Of a stretch of 64,000 nucleotides of DNA, positions 46,345 to 54,965 are shown in pieces. This stretch comes from Virgibacillus chiguensis. Its GTDB lineage: Bacteria; Bacillota; Bacilli; Bacillales; Amphibacillaceae. Below the pieces are notes generated by a model. That model saw only the letters and a program-made list of their open reading frames with translations, searched no databases and had not been told where the DNA came from. The translations under genes were made by a program, and so were the position numbers. Where the stretch lies: contig NZ_FQXD01000005.1 of the NCBI RefSeq assembly GCF_900129865.1, positions 62,001-126,000 on the forward strand, read 5' to 3'. The number at the start of each line of letters is the position of its first letter. The first letter of the stretch is position 1.

Positions 46345-48096
46345 TTATGCAAATACAGGTGCCTCCGTAGCGTTGTTTCGAAGCAATAACGCTTCTTCAT
46401 AAGGGTTCTTTTGTGTAATAACAGTAATGCCAGCTGCATTGGCATGGTCTATTGTAGCAGCTGTTTCCTTTGTTTTTGCCACCCATAAGAGCTTACAGTC
46501 TTTATTTACGAGCTGTTCTAACAGGGTAGCTGGTAGTGTAGCTTGTAGAGACCAAGTAGCGTCCACTACTGGAATGTTCGATAATTCTTTATACTGTGGT
46601 AAGGGGAAGGTTAGGTTCGTACTTCCCACAACAGCTATATCGAATCCGAACGCTTGTAATTGGAAGACTTTATTTCGGTCTGTTTCATTTGCTGTTTCTA
46701 AACCGTAAACGGCAAGGCATTTTTTACGCGCGTTTCCACCGTCTCTTAAAAAAGGAGAATGAAGTAGCCAATGGATAGCCTGTTTTTCATCTATAGCGAT
46801 GGTTGCTTGTTCCCCTGTAGCCTTTGCTATTGCGTTGTCCAAAGTAATGAGCAGGTCATGAACAGACTCTAAGCCAACCGATAAGCGAATGGTTTCTTCT
46901 GTTGTCCCACTTGCGGCTAATTCTTCCGTTGTCAGCTGTTGATGTGTGGTAGATGCAGGGTGAATAATGAGCGATTTAGCATCACCTACATTTGCTACAT
47001 GCGACCATAATTCAATTTGATCAATTAATTGTCTTCCAGCTTCCCTTCCACCTTGAATACCGAACGTAATAATGGACCCAGCAGTACCGTCACGAAAGTA
47101 TTTTTTTGTTAATGGATAGGAAGGATGATTGGACAAACCAGGATAATTAACCCATTCAATTGCTGGATGATCTGTTAAAAAAGCAGCAATTTTTTGTGCG
47201 TTGTTCGTATGTTGTTGCATGCGTAAATGTAACGTTTCTAACCCTTGAAGCAACAAAAATGCGCTATGAGGGCTTAAACAAGCTCCAATATCACGAATTA
47301 ATTGTACACGTAGTTTTGTAGCAAAAGCGGCAGGCCCAACATCAGTAAAGCGCAAGCCGTTGTAACTTGCATCAGGTTGGGTGAAACCTGGGAATTTATC
47401 GTGATTCCAATCAAACCTTCCTCCGTCTACAACTACCCCACCAATCGTTGTTCCGTGACCACCAATCCATTTCGTTGCAGAATGGACAATAATATCCGCT
47501 CCCCATGCGAATGGTTTAACGAGGTAAGGGGCAAATGTATTATCTATAATTAAAGGGATATGGTGTGCATGTGCAATTGCTGCAATCGTTTCAATATCAA
47601 AAACTTGCAGGCTCGGATTTGTGATTGTTTCCCCAAAAATAGCTTTGGTTTTCTCAGTAATTGCAGCCTCTACTTCAATTGGGTTTGATCCATCTACGAA
47701 TTTTACATGAATTCCATAACGAGGAAGTATATTAGCAAATAAATTGTATGTTCCACCGTAAAGATTGCTATCGGTAATAATGTCGTCCCCAGCACTTGCT
47801 ACATTTAAAATAGCGAAAGTGATTGCGGCCATTCCAGAAGATGTAGCTACTGCAGCGACACCATCTTCTAGTTGGGCAATACGTTGTTCAAACGTATCTA
47901 CAGTTGGATTACCAATTCGGGAGTATATATTTCCAGGTTCTTTTAATCCGAATAAGTTCTGTGCGTGTTCTGTATCGTTAAATACATAAGAAGTTGTTTG
48001 GTAAATAGGTACTGCTCTAGCTCCTGTTGCTGAATCGGGTATTTGCCCACCGTGAAGTAATGCAGTTTCTGGATCTTGCGTAAAAAAATGACTCAT
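46345..48096 (-). CDS. metY: O-acetylhomoserine sulfhydrylase (MetY type) with a C-terminal CoA-binding-like domain
   Basis: 583 residues from the ATG at 48096 (AAAGGAGG); an upstream ATG at 48234 lies in the leader. Residues 1 to about 430 are a complete Cys/Met-metabolism PLP enzyme: ETALLHGGQIPDSATGARAVPIYQTTSY, the PLP Lys in HSATKWIGGHGTTIGG, FGIQGG and SVGLESVHDLL. Normal enzymes end there. A further 150 residues follow, with KCLAVYGLETANETDRNKVFQL, IPVVDATWSLQATLP and LLWVAKTKETAATIDHANAAG, resembling YccU/CoA-binding Rossmann proteins. It makes homocysteine from O-acetylhomoserine and sulfide. Control is by the SAM riboswitch upstream. Confidence 0.9.
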   Translation of the reverse strand: MSHFFTQDPETALLHGGQIPDSATGARAVPIYQTTSYVFNDTEHAQNLFGLKEPGNIYSRIGNPTVDTFEQRIAQLEDGVAAVATSSGMAAITFAILNVASAGDDIITDSNLYGGTYNLFANILPRYGIHVKFVDGSNPIEVEAAITEKTKAIFGETITNPSLQVFDIETIAAIAHAHHIPLIIDNTFAPYLVKPFAWGADIIVHSATKWIGGHGTTIGGVVVDGGRFDWNHDKFPGFTQPDASYNGLRFTDVGPAAFATKLRVQLIRDIGACLSPHSAFLLLQGLETLHLRMQQHTNNAQKIAAFLTDHPAIEWVNYPGLSNHPSYPLTKKYFRDGTAGSIITFGIQGGREAGRQLIDQIELWSHVANVGDAKSLIIHPASTTHQQLTTEELAASGTTEETIRLSVGLESVHDLLITLDNAIAKATGEQATIAIDEKQAIHWLLHSPFLRDGGNARKKCLAVYGLETANETDRNKVFQLQAFGFDIAVVGSTNLTFPLPQYKELSNIPVVDATWSLQATLPATLLEQLVNKDCKLLWVAKTKETAATIDHANAAGITVITQKNPYEEALLLRNNATEAPVFA

Positions 48097-48241
48097 TGTT
48101 TTTCCTCCTTTAATTAAATGTGGAAATGGGCCTTCTGTTCCGTTAAAAGAAACAAGCGTACAAGAATAAATAGTGTGTATTTTGTTTGGTAAAAATTTAG
48201 AAGTAAGTAGATGGCAAGGAAGAAATGAAAACAAAAATAAA

Positions 48242-48408
48242 GAACCCTCTTCCTAAGAAGAGGGTTCAAATATGCATTCCGTCCTCCTCTTATCTTCCAA
48301 ACCTTATAATAGGTTTGTAGGATTTAGCACCGTAAAAAGCAAAAATGTTTGCTTTTAGGTTGCCGGGCTTCACAGGGCCTATTCCCTCCGCCACTCATAA
48401 TAAGAGAT
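48242..48408 (-). ncRNA. SAM-I (S-box) riboswitch of metY
   Basis: Minus-strand transcript: CTCTTAT...GTGGCGGAGGGAATAGG, then CCCTGTGAAGCCCGGCAACC, a variable stem, GGTGCTAAATCCTAC and the closing AGATAAGAGG, pairing with the first arm (48400-48406 with 48287-48293). These are the S-box landmarks. Immediately after, GAACCCTCTTC (48267-48257) pairs with GAAGAGGGTTC (48252-48242) and is followed by TTTATTTT: the regulated terminator. Predicted to turn off metY when S-adenosylmethionine is plentiful. Confidence 0.96.
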
Positions 48409-48501
48409 GTTATTTAAATTACTGAATATTATATAAGGTTCGAACGAATTTGTCAACGGTCATTTTATTAAACGGATTAACTGATTGTTTTTAATCAAGC
48501 G

Positions 48502-49413
48502 TTAGTTCGCTTTTTGAAATTGCTTTTTTGTAGGCTTTTGGTAACTAGCTAACAGATAGTTAATCAGTGCTAACCATATGAATAAAAATGCGATGAAGTG
48601 AGCAGAAGTGAATGGTTCATTATATAAAAACACTCCTATTAACAACATAAGTGTTGGTGCAAGGTATTGCAAAAAGCCGACTAAGGATAAAGAAATTCGT
48701 TTTGCTCCGCTTGCAAATAGTAATAAGGGTATTGCTGTAACTACGCCAGCACCTATTAGTAGCATGTTCGTCGTTGACAGAATGGTGCCCCATTGAAAAG
48801 TGCTTTGAGGAAGAAAGCATAAGAATAGAAGAGCAATTGGAGAGATTAACATTGTTTCGATTGTCAGTCCAATCATAGGACCAATATCTATCTTTTTCTT
48901 TAACAAACCGTACAATCCAAAGCTCGTTGCTAGCAATAAAGATATCCAAGGAAATACGCCATAACTTATTGTCAAATAAAGGACGCCAATAGCTGCCATG
49001 ATAAAGGAAATGGTCTGTCTAAAGGTGAAAGATTCCTTCAGCACAAGGATACCGAGCAAAATACTGATTAAAGGGTTAATATAATATCCTAGACTTGCTT
49101 GAATAACATGATCATTGTGCACCGCCCAAATAAATGTCAGCCAATTGAGACTAATAACAGTAGTTGCCATAAAAACGCCTATGAATTTTCGTCTGTTTTG
49201 CATTAATGCCTTCCATTCGCGAAGCAATTCATGCCATTTCCCAACACTGAGTACAATAATAATCATAAAAATAGCCGACCATATAATTCGATGTGCCAGC
49301 GTTTCGCCAGGTGAAACGGTCTCTAGTAACTTCCAATAAATGGGTAGAACTCCCCATAAAGCATAAGCTCCTAAAGTATGTATGATACCCGTTTTCTCTT
49401 GTGTAACGGACAT
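48502..49413 (-). CDS. rarD: RarD/EamA family permease
   Basis: 303 residues from the ATG at 49413, which follows AAGAAGGGAG. Ten predicted helices in two EamA halves. The start GIIHTLGAYALWGVLPIYWKLL is the RarD hallmark, followed by TLAHRIIWSAIFM and the second-half VGFLQYLAPTLMLLIGVFLYNEPF. RarD proteins were named for chloramphenicol sensitivity in Pseudomonas; they probably export small metabolites. Stands alone. Confidence 0.9.
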   Translation of the reverse strand: MSVTQEKTGIIHTLGAYALWGVLPIYWKLLETVSPGETLAHRIIWSAIFMIIIVLSVGKWHELLREWKALMQNRRKFIGVFMATTVISLNWLTFIWAVHNDHVIQASLGYYINPLISILLGILVLKESFTFRQTISFIMAAIGVLYLTISYGVFPWISLLLATSFGLYGLLKKKIDIGPMIGLTIETMLISPIALLFLCFLPQSTFQWGTILSTTNMLLIGAGVVTAIPLLLFASGAKRISLSLVGFLQYLAPTLMLLIGVFLYNEPFTSAHFIAFLFIWLALINYLLASYQKPTKKQFQKAN

Positions 49414-49712
49414 GTTCTCCCTTCTTTCATGTAAAATAATATGGAGGTAAGAGATAAAAAAAGAAAATTCACGTTTACATACTGATGAGATCACTGTGAA
49501 GTTAAGCTTCTTTATTACAAAGAATGCATGCTGCCCCTCCAGATGGATGTCAATATAATATAGTTATTCTAAATCTCTTTTGTAAGAAAAGCAAGAATAG
49601 TAAGTGAAAACAAAAGAGAACGATTTCATTATGGTCCGTATTCCACTAGAATATAAGATGGGCAAAAAGTTTCATTAGATAAACTTGTACTATAAAACAA
49701 GGAGGTAATTAG

Positions 49713-49785
49713 ATGAATAAACGAAATCATAAACTGGAAACAGAAGTCATTCATGCAGGTTATGAAGCAGGGGGCTTGTATTTAT
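49713..49785 (+). pseudogene. 5' fragment of a second Cys/Met-metabolism PLP enzyme gene
   Basis: AAGGAGG and ATG at 49713 start MNKRNHKLETEVIHAGYEAG, the N-terminus of the cystathionine gamma-synthase/methionine gamma-lyase family (ETxxxHAG...). After residue 21 the frame enters repeat R1 and stops 59 codons in. The rest of the enzyme is gone. The gap 49414-50170 otherwise holds only the repeat and a R2-like tail. Confidence 0.7.
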
Positions 49786-49915
49786 TAGGAAGGCGACTGA
49801 AGACGGGCTTGCCAGATGGCGCCGGCATACTCCTGTTGCAGAGCATGATTCCTAAAACTTTCGTTGCTTCGTTCCACTCGCTACGTTGCTAACCGGGCGC
49901 CCCAAGCCTTTGTTT
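49786..49915 (+). repeat. Dispersed repeat R1, copy 7 (3' half)
   Basis: Begins AGGAAGGCGACTGAAGACGGG and runs through GCCGGCATACTCCTGTTGCAG to CCGGGCGCCCCAAGCCTTTGTT. The 5' half is missing at the point where the gene fragment ends. An R2-like tail (GCGACAAGCCAAGTC) follows at 49952-49975. Confidence 0.9.
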
Positions 49916-50170
49916 TACTTTATAAAAAAACGATAGCGTCTTTTCGCCATAGGAATTAGCGACAAGCCAAGTCTTCCGTAGAAAAACATTAAAATGAAGG
50001 TTATAAGTAAAACAAGGGCTTTGGTCGTAAATTTTTGTAAATCTATGTTTTGCTTATACATGAAAAGGGGATTTTTAAATACAATAGATAAAAAATGAAT
50101 AACATGGTATGCTATAGTATTATGGGAGAGTACAAAAAAATGAAGTAAGGTTCGAGAAAGGGGGAAAGCA

Positions 50171-51619
50171 ATGCAAATAGATCTATTTTCTTATTTGCTA
50201 AGCTTTATTTTAATATTAAATATTGCCTTAGGAATTTCTATTATCTTTCTTGAACGAAAAGATCCAACCTCAACTTGGGCTTGGCTAATGGTGCTATTGT
50301 TTATCCCAATTGTAGGGTTCATCCTGTATTTAATTTTTGGAAAACCAATTAGCAGAAGACGTATTTTTACTTGGGATACAAAAAGTAGATTAGGCGTAAA
50401 AGCGGCGGTGCAATCGCAGTTGCGTGCGCTTGAAGAAGGAACTTTTGAATTTAAAAACAAAGACATTGCTCAATATGAAGACCTCTATTATTTACACTTA
50501 CGCAACGACGATGCAATTTTTACCCATAATAATGAAGTGAAGATTTTTACAGATGGTAAGGAGAAATTTGAAGCCTTAATCAATGATTTAGAACAGGCTA
50601 CAGATCATATTCATTTGTTGTATTATATTGTTCGTAGTGACCAGCTCGGTCAAAGAATCGCTGATGTGTTAATAAAAAAAGCAAAAGAAGGTCTAGAAGT
50701 ACGTATGTTGTTTGATGATATGGGGTCACGATCTTTAAGCCGAAAGTATATAAAGAAACTTCTTAATGCCGGTGTAGAAGTAGAAGCATTTTTTCCTCCT
50801 AAGATACCTAAAATTAATTTTAAAATAAATTATCGAAATCATCGTAAATTGGCCATTATTGACGGGAAAATAGGATATATTGGTGGCTTTAATATTGGTG
50901 ATGAATATTTAGGGATGAATAAAAAATTTGGGTACTGGCGTGACACGCATTTGTGTATTTTCGGAGATGCTGTACGCCAAATGCAAACACGTTTTATATT
51001 AGATTGGAACCAAGCTTCTCGTAACGACATTTTATATGAAGACCGTTATTATAGTGCTAACCCAGTCGGTAATGTTGGTGTACAAATTGTCTCCAGTGGG
51101 CCTGATTCGGATTGGGAGCAAATAAAAAATGGCTACATTAAAATGATCATGACTGCAAAAGACTATGTTTATATTCAAACGCCGTATTTTATTCCTGATG
51201 AAAGCTTACGTGATGCACTGCGAATTGCTTCATTGTCTGGGGTCAATGTTCGAATTATGATTCCTAATAAACCAGATCATCCTTTCGTATATTGGGCAAC
51301 ATTATCACATATAGGAGACCTTTTAGAAGCAGGTGCAGAAATATTTATTTATCAAAATGGCTTTCTACATGCGAAAACCATCGTAGTAGATGGTAAAATC
51401 GCTTCAGTTGGCACAGCGAACATTGATGTTCGTAGCTTCCGCTTAAATTTTGAAGTGAACGCTTTTTTATATGATCATGATTTGACGCAACAATTAGTAT
51501 CGAAATTTGAAGAAGACATGTTGCTATCGACACAAATGACAGAAGGTTTATACCGTCAACGGTCGTTAGGAATTCGATTTAAAGAGTCTGTTTCACGACT
51601 TCTTTCGCCAGTATTATAA
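50171..51619 (+). CDS. cls: Cardiolipin synthase
   Basis: 482 residues; RBS GGGGGAAAG. Two N-terminal membrane helices (about 5-25, 37-58) with the PLDc_N pattern DPTSTWAWLMVLLFIPIVGFILYLIFG, then two phospholipase-D motifs HxK(x)4D: NHRKLAIIDGKIGYIGGFN and LHAKTIVVDGKIASVGTANID. It joins two phosphatidylglycerol molecules into cardiolipin at the membrane. Monocistronic. Confidence 0.95.
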   Translation: MQIDLFSYLLSFILILNIALGISIIFLERKDPTSTWAWLMVLLFIPIVGFILYLIFGKPISRRRIFTWDTKSRLGVKAAVQSQLRALEEGTFEFKNKDIAQYEDLYYLHLRNDDAIFTHNNEVKIFTDGKEKFEALINDLEQATDHIHLLYYIVRSDQLGQRIADVLIKKAKEGLEVRMLFDDMGSRSLSRKYIKKLLNAGVEVEAFFPPKIPKINFKINYRNHRKLAIIDGKIGYIGGFNIGDEYLGMNKKFGYWRDTHLCIFGDAVRQMQTRFILDWNQASRNDILYEDRYYSANPVGNVGVQIVSSGPDSDWEQIKNGYIKMIMTAKDYVYIQTPYFIPDESLRDALRIASLSGVNVRIMIPNKPDHPFVYWATLSHIGDLLEAGAEIFIYQNGFLHAKTIVVDGKIASVGTANIDVRSFRLNFEVNAFLYDHDLTQQLVSKFEEDMLLSTQMTEGLYRQRSLGIRFKESVSRLLSPVL

Positions 51620-51808
51620 AGCAGGCCTTTCATCTGTAGAATCGCTAATTGTTTGTAGCCCAATGATACGGAACCCAAAGGTCTTTTACGAAAAAAGGAT
51701 TTCGTGCTGTTATCTTGTACGAAGTCTTGTCCAGCTCCATATTTCAATTTTTGAAGCGAGTCTTACAGCACCCTAAGTATCGGATAAATGATAAGAAGGA
51801 GGGGTAAA

Positions 51809-52333
51809 GTGGAAAAAAGAACTTGTACACATTCTTTGGCAGTCAAAACATCGTATGTGTTGCCACCAGATACGAATACGTATGGTACGTTATTTGGCGG
51901 TAAGCTCATGGCTTATATGGATGATGTTGCTGCTATAGCTGCATCACGACATGCCCGTATGCCCGTTGTTACAGCTTCTACCGATTCGGTTGACTTTTTA
52001 GCGCCAGTAAAAGAAGGACATTCTATCTGTGTGGAAGCTTTCGTTACCTGGACGCACAACACGTCGATGGAAGTGTTTGTGAAAGCAGTAACGGAAGATT
52101 TACGAACGGGACAGCGGCAGGTTTGTTCAACTGCTTTTTTAACATTTGTAGCGATAGACGAAACAGGAAAACCTAAACCTGTGCCAAGTGTTGTTCCAGA
52201 GTCGGAACATGAACAGAAATTGCATGCATCAGCAGCAGATCGGGCCAAACATAGAAAAGAGCGGAGAAAGCAGGCAAAGGAATTTGCTGAAATTTTTGGC
52301 ACAGATTACCCATGGAATCGAACGAGAAATTAA
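51809..52333 (+). CDS. ykhA: Acyl-CoA thioesterase, hotdog fold (YkhA-like)
   Basis: 174 residues from the GTG at 51809, which sits after AAGGAGGGG. Motifs TNTYGTLFGGKLMAYMDDVAAIAASRHA and VDFLAPVKEGHSI identify the hexameric acyl-CoA thioesterase family (YciA/YkhA/BFIT-like); Asp in MDD is the expected catalytic residue. Lys/Arg-rich C-terminus (AKHRKERRKQAKEF). Hydrolyses acyl-CoA esters. Confidence 0.9.
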   Translation: MEKRTCTHSLAVKTSYVLPPDTNTYGTLFGGKLMAYMDDVAAIAASRHARMPVVTASTDSVDFLAPVKEGHSICVEAFVTWTHNTSMEVFVKAVTEDLRTGQRQVCSTAFLTFVAIDETGKPKPVPSVVPESEHEQKLHASAADRAKHRKERRKQAKEFAEIFGTDYPWNRTRN

Positions 52334-52560
52334 TGTAAAATAATACAATAACGCAAATGGAAGACCCTTTGGGTGGAAAAGGTTTTTTACAACTCTTTGG
52401 CTTGGTTAGGCGGAAGTATTTCATGAAAGATTTGTTTTTGGTGACTGTAATGCGATGTACAACCTTATATGTAAAAGGAAATCTTTTTCAAAGACGTCCG
52501 CCTGCTAAGTCAGGCTGTTTTAATTTGCGCAGTAACCAATAATAAGGGGAGATTAGCTAT
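52334..52560. other. Intergenic region without a recognised gene
   Basis: AT-rich, no gene or strong hairpin seen. Confidence 0.4.
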
Positions 52561-52600
52561 ATTGTCAAAAAGAGTTGGCGATAAGCAAAGTTTTTCTAAA
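52561..52600 (+). repeat. R2 3'-end fragment
   Basis: GAGTTGGCGATAAGCAAAGTTTTTCTAA matches the hairpin arm and tail of R2 only. Confidence 0.55.
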
Positions 52601-52697
52601 GGGGAGATGCATAGGGGAATATTTCAATTTATTTAAAAAGTTTGTTGTTTTATGATGTGTTAAATGACATCATAAACAAGAGGAGGAATAATTAATC

Positions 52698-54119
52698 GTG
52701 TTATTTTTGGAAAACTTGATTAGTGATGTAAACGACGTTTTATGGACTTACGTGTTAATTGCTGTATTACTTGGATTAGGCTTATGGTTTACGATTAAAA
52801 CAGGTTTTGTGCAATTCAGATACTTACCTGAGATGTTTCGAGTTATTGCAGATAAACGAACCATTAGTGCTGCAGGTAAAAAAGGGACTTCTTCATTTCA
52901 AGCTTTTGCCATTAGTGCAGCATCGAGAGTGGGGACTGGGAACATGGCTGGCGTAGCTGCAGCTATAGCAGCTGGAGGCCCGGGAGCGGTTTTATGGATG
53001 TGGATCATCGCTTTACTTGGTTCAGCCTCTGGTTTTGTAGAAAGTACATTAGCGCAAGTATATAAAGTTCCTCATGAAGATCAATATCGCGGTGGACCTG
53101 CATATTATATGGAAAAAGGACTAAAAAGTCGTTGGCTTGCAGTGTTATTTGCGATTACAATTACGTTTACGTACGGATTGGTGTTTAACTCTGTTCAATC
53201 AAATACTATTAGTTTGGCGTTTGAAAATCAATTTGCCATTGATAGTGAAGTTATTGCTATTATTTTATTTGTTTTTACTGCAATAGTTATTTTTGGTGGA
53301 TTAAAGAGCATTGCGAATGTAACACAAATCATCGTACCTGTAATGGCTATTTTATATATTTTATTAGCTATTTATATTTTAATTACAAATATTACTGCAA
53401 TCCCAGATATGCTTACATATATCGTTTCCAATGCTTTTGGAATTCGTGAAGTAGCTGGTGGTGGTTTTGGTGCAGCTATTATGATGGGGATTAAACGTGG
53501 TTTGTTCTCTAATGAAGCAGGTATGGGTAGTGCCCCAAATGCTGCAGCGACTGCTGAAGTTACCCATCCTGCTAAGCAAGGGCTTATTCAGGCATTAGGG
53601 GTATTTTTTGATACGATTTTAATTTGTAGTGCCACTGCGTTTGTTATTATTACAGCAGGTGGTTTTGAAGGAAGTAAGGCTGACGGTATACAGTTGACGC
53701 AAAATGCGTTCACTTTCCATATAGGAGATTGGGCAGGCGGTTTTATTGCCATAGCTATACTATTGTTCGCTTATAGTTCCATTTTAGGGAATTATTACTA
53801 TGGGGAAACAAATATAACGTACATCCGGGATAGTAAAGTAGGTTTATTTTTATATCGAATCGGAGCGCTATTAATGGTGGCGTTTGGTGCAATAGCTTCG
53901 TTTGACTTTGTTTGGTCATTAGCTGATTTAACGATGGCAATTATGGCTTTAATTAACTTGTATGCGATAGCCAGATTGTTTAAAATCGCTAATCAAGTGC
54001 TTCAAGATTATCGTAGACAACGGAAAGCAGGAAAAGATCCTGTCTTTTACCGCGATGTGTTAGATGATCAGGAAGGTATTGAATATTGGGATCGAGAGGA
54101 AGCCGAGCATTCTAAATAA
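52698..54119 (+). CDS. Alanine/glycine:cation symporter (AgcS family)
   Basis: 473 residues; GTG start with GAGGAGG 11 bases upstream. Eleven or so helices. Family stretches: GLGLWFTIKTGFVQFRYLPEM, SSFQAFAISAASRVGTGNMAGVAAAIAAGGPGAVLWM, and GIKRGLFSNEAGMGSAPNAAATA, the AgcS signature. It takes up alanine or glycine together with Na+ or H+. Same family as B. subtilis AlsT/GlnT and YrbD. Monocistronic, terminator follows. Confidence 0.93.
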   Translation: MLFLENLISDVNDVLWTYVLIAVLLGLGLWFTIKTGFVQFRYLPEMFRVIADKRTISAAGKKGTSSFQAFAISAASRVGTGNMAGVAAAIAAGGPGAVLWMWIIALLGSASGFVESTLAQVYKVPHEDQYRGGPAYYMEKGLKSRWLAVLFAITITFTYGLVFNSVQSNTISLAFENQFAIDSEVIAIILFVFTAIVIFGGLKSIANVTQIIVPVMAILYILLAIYILITNITAIPDMLTYIVSNAFGIREVAGGGFGAAIMMGIKRGLFSNEAGMGSAPNAAATAEVTHPAKQGLIQALGVFFDTILICSATAFVIITAGGFEGSKADGIQLTQNAFTFHIGDWAGGFIAIAILLFAYSSILGNYYYGETNITYIRDSKVGLFLYRIGALLMVAFGAIASFDFVWSLADLTMAIMALINLYAIARLFKIANQVLQDYRRQRKAGKDPVFYRDVLDDQEGIEYWDREEAEHSK

Positions 54120-54127
54120 ATACAAAA

Positions 54128-54164
54128 AACAAGAGCGCGTTCTATGAATAGAGGCGCTCTTGTT
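54128..54164. terminator. Bidirectional terminator
   Basis: AACAAGAGCGC (54128-54138) pairs with GCGCTCTTGTT (54154-54164); A and T runs on the two sides serve the symporter and the convergent HxlR gene. Confidence 0.85.
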
Positions 54165-54196
54165 CATGCGTCATTATTCGAAAAATAGATCTTTGC

Positions 54197-54526
54197 TTAA
54201 CATTCCGTACTTGTCTGATCATCGGAAACATGTTCTTCTGCCCACTTTTGAATTTCTTTAATGACTGGTGCGAGTGCTTTTCCTTTCTCGGATAAAGAAT
54301 ATTCAATGCGAACAGGGAATTCTGAGTAGACATCTCTTGTAACAATACCTTCTTTTTCTAACATTTTTAGTCGATCTGAAAGTAAACGCCCACTTATTGG
54401 TAAATCAGCTTCCATTTCCGAAAATCGCTTCGTACCTTTAAGTAAATCAAACAGAATGAGTCCTACCCATCTTGTGCTTATTAAGCCCATTGCTTTTTCA
54501 AAGCGCGGGCATAGATTCGTATCCAT
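54197..54526 (-). CDS. HxlR/DUF24 family transcriptional regulator
   Basis: 109 residues, RBS GAGGTGATG. HxlR winged helix: NLCPRFEKAMGLISTRWVGLILFDLLKG, RFSEMEADLPISGRLLSDRLKMLEKEGIVTR and the C-terminal YSLSEKGKALAPVIKEIQKWAEEH. Cys6 is at the position of the redox-sensing cysteine of YodB/HypR-type members, so electrophile or disulfide sensing is possible. A palindrome at 54569-54586 upstream is a likely self-operator. No divergent target gene is next to it. Confidence 0.9.
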   Translation of the reverse strand: MDTNLCPRFEKAMGLISTRWVGLILFDLLKGTKRFSEMEADLPISGRLLSDRLKMLEKEGIVTRDVYSEFPVRIEYSLSEKGKALAPVIKEIQKWAEEHVSDDQTSTEC

Positions 54527-54568
54527 AGATTCATCACCTCAATTGGTATCCATTCCAATAGATAAACA

Positions 54569-54586
54569 GTTATTACGAAAAGTAAC
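54569..54586. promoter_or_regulatory. Operator candidate of the HxlR gene
   Basis: GTTATTACGAAAAGTAAC: TTAC (54573-54576) and GTAA (54582-54585) are inverted around GAAAA, with GTTA/TAAC-type extensions. It is 43-60 bp before the start codon, where autoregulation would act; resembles GTTAC-N5-GTAAC type HxlR sites. Confidence 0.5.
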
Positions 54587-54589
54587 TTG

Positions 54590-54950
54590 TTTCTAGGGTA
54601 TCATATTTTAGATGTTGCGTAAAGTTTGCTAAGAAGCACGTTTGTGTTAAGTTTTTCTCTACATAAGCATAGCCCAAATATCTACCTAACCCATTTACGT
54701 CCACTTTTACTGTTTTAAAAGATAAATACATAGCTAGTGATCGCTGCTGCGGGTCATCCCATTGGGCTTTCCCATCGAAGTCTTCGTGTTTTTCCTACGC
54801 TAACATGTTATTTTTTTTGAATAGCAATAGGCTCTCATATCCTCCTCGTGAAATATTTTACACATACAAGAAGCACTTTCTCTTTGTAAATGTTCGGCTT
54901 TGGTATTTTCATTGTATTTGTGGAATAATAAAGGATATACACTAATTATT
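54590..54950. other. Intergenic region without a recognised gene
   Basis: Apart from the ampS leader and ribosome site at its right edge, no gene is supported; a minus-strand frame at 54800-55099 overlaps ampS and is spurious. Confidence 0.4.
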
Positions 54951-54965
54951 TTTTGGAGGTTAACA

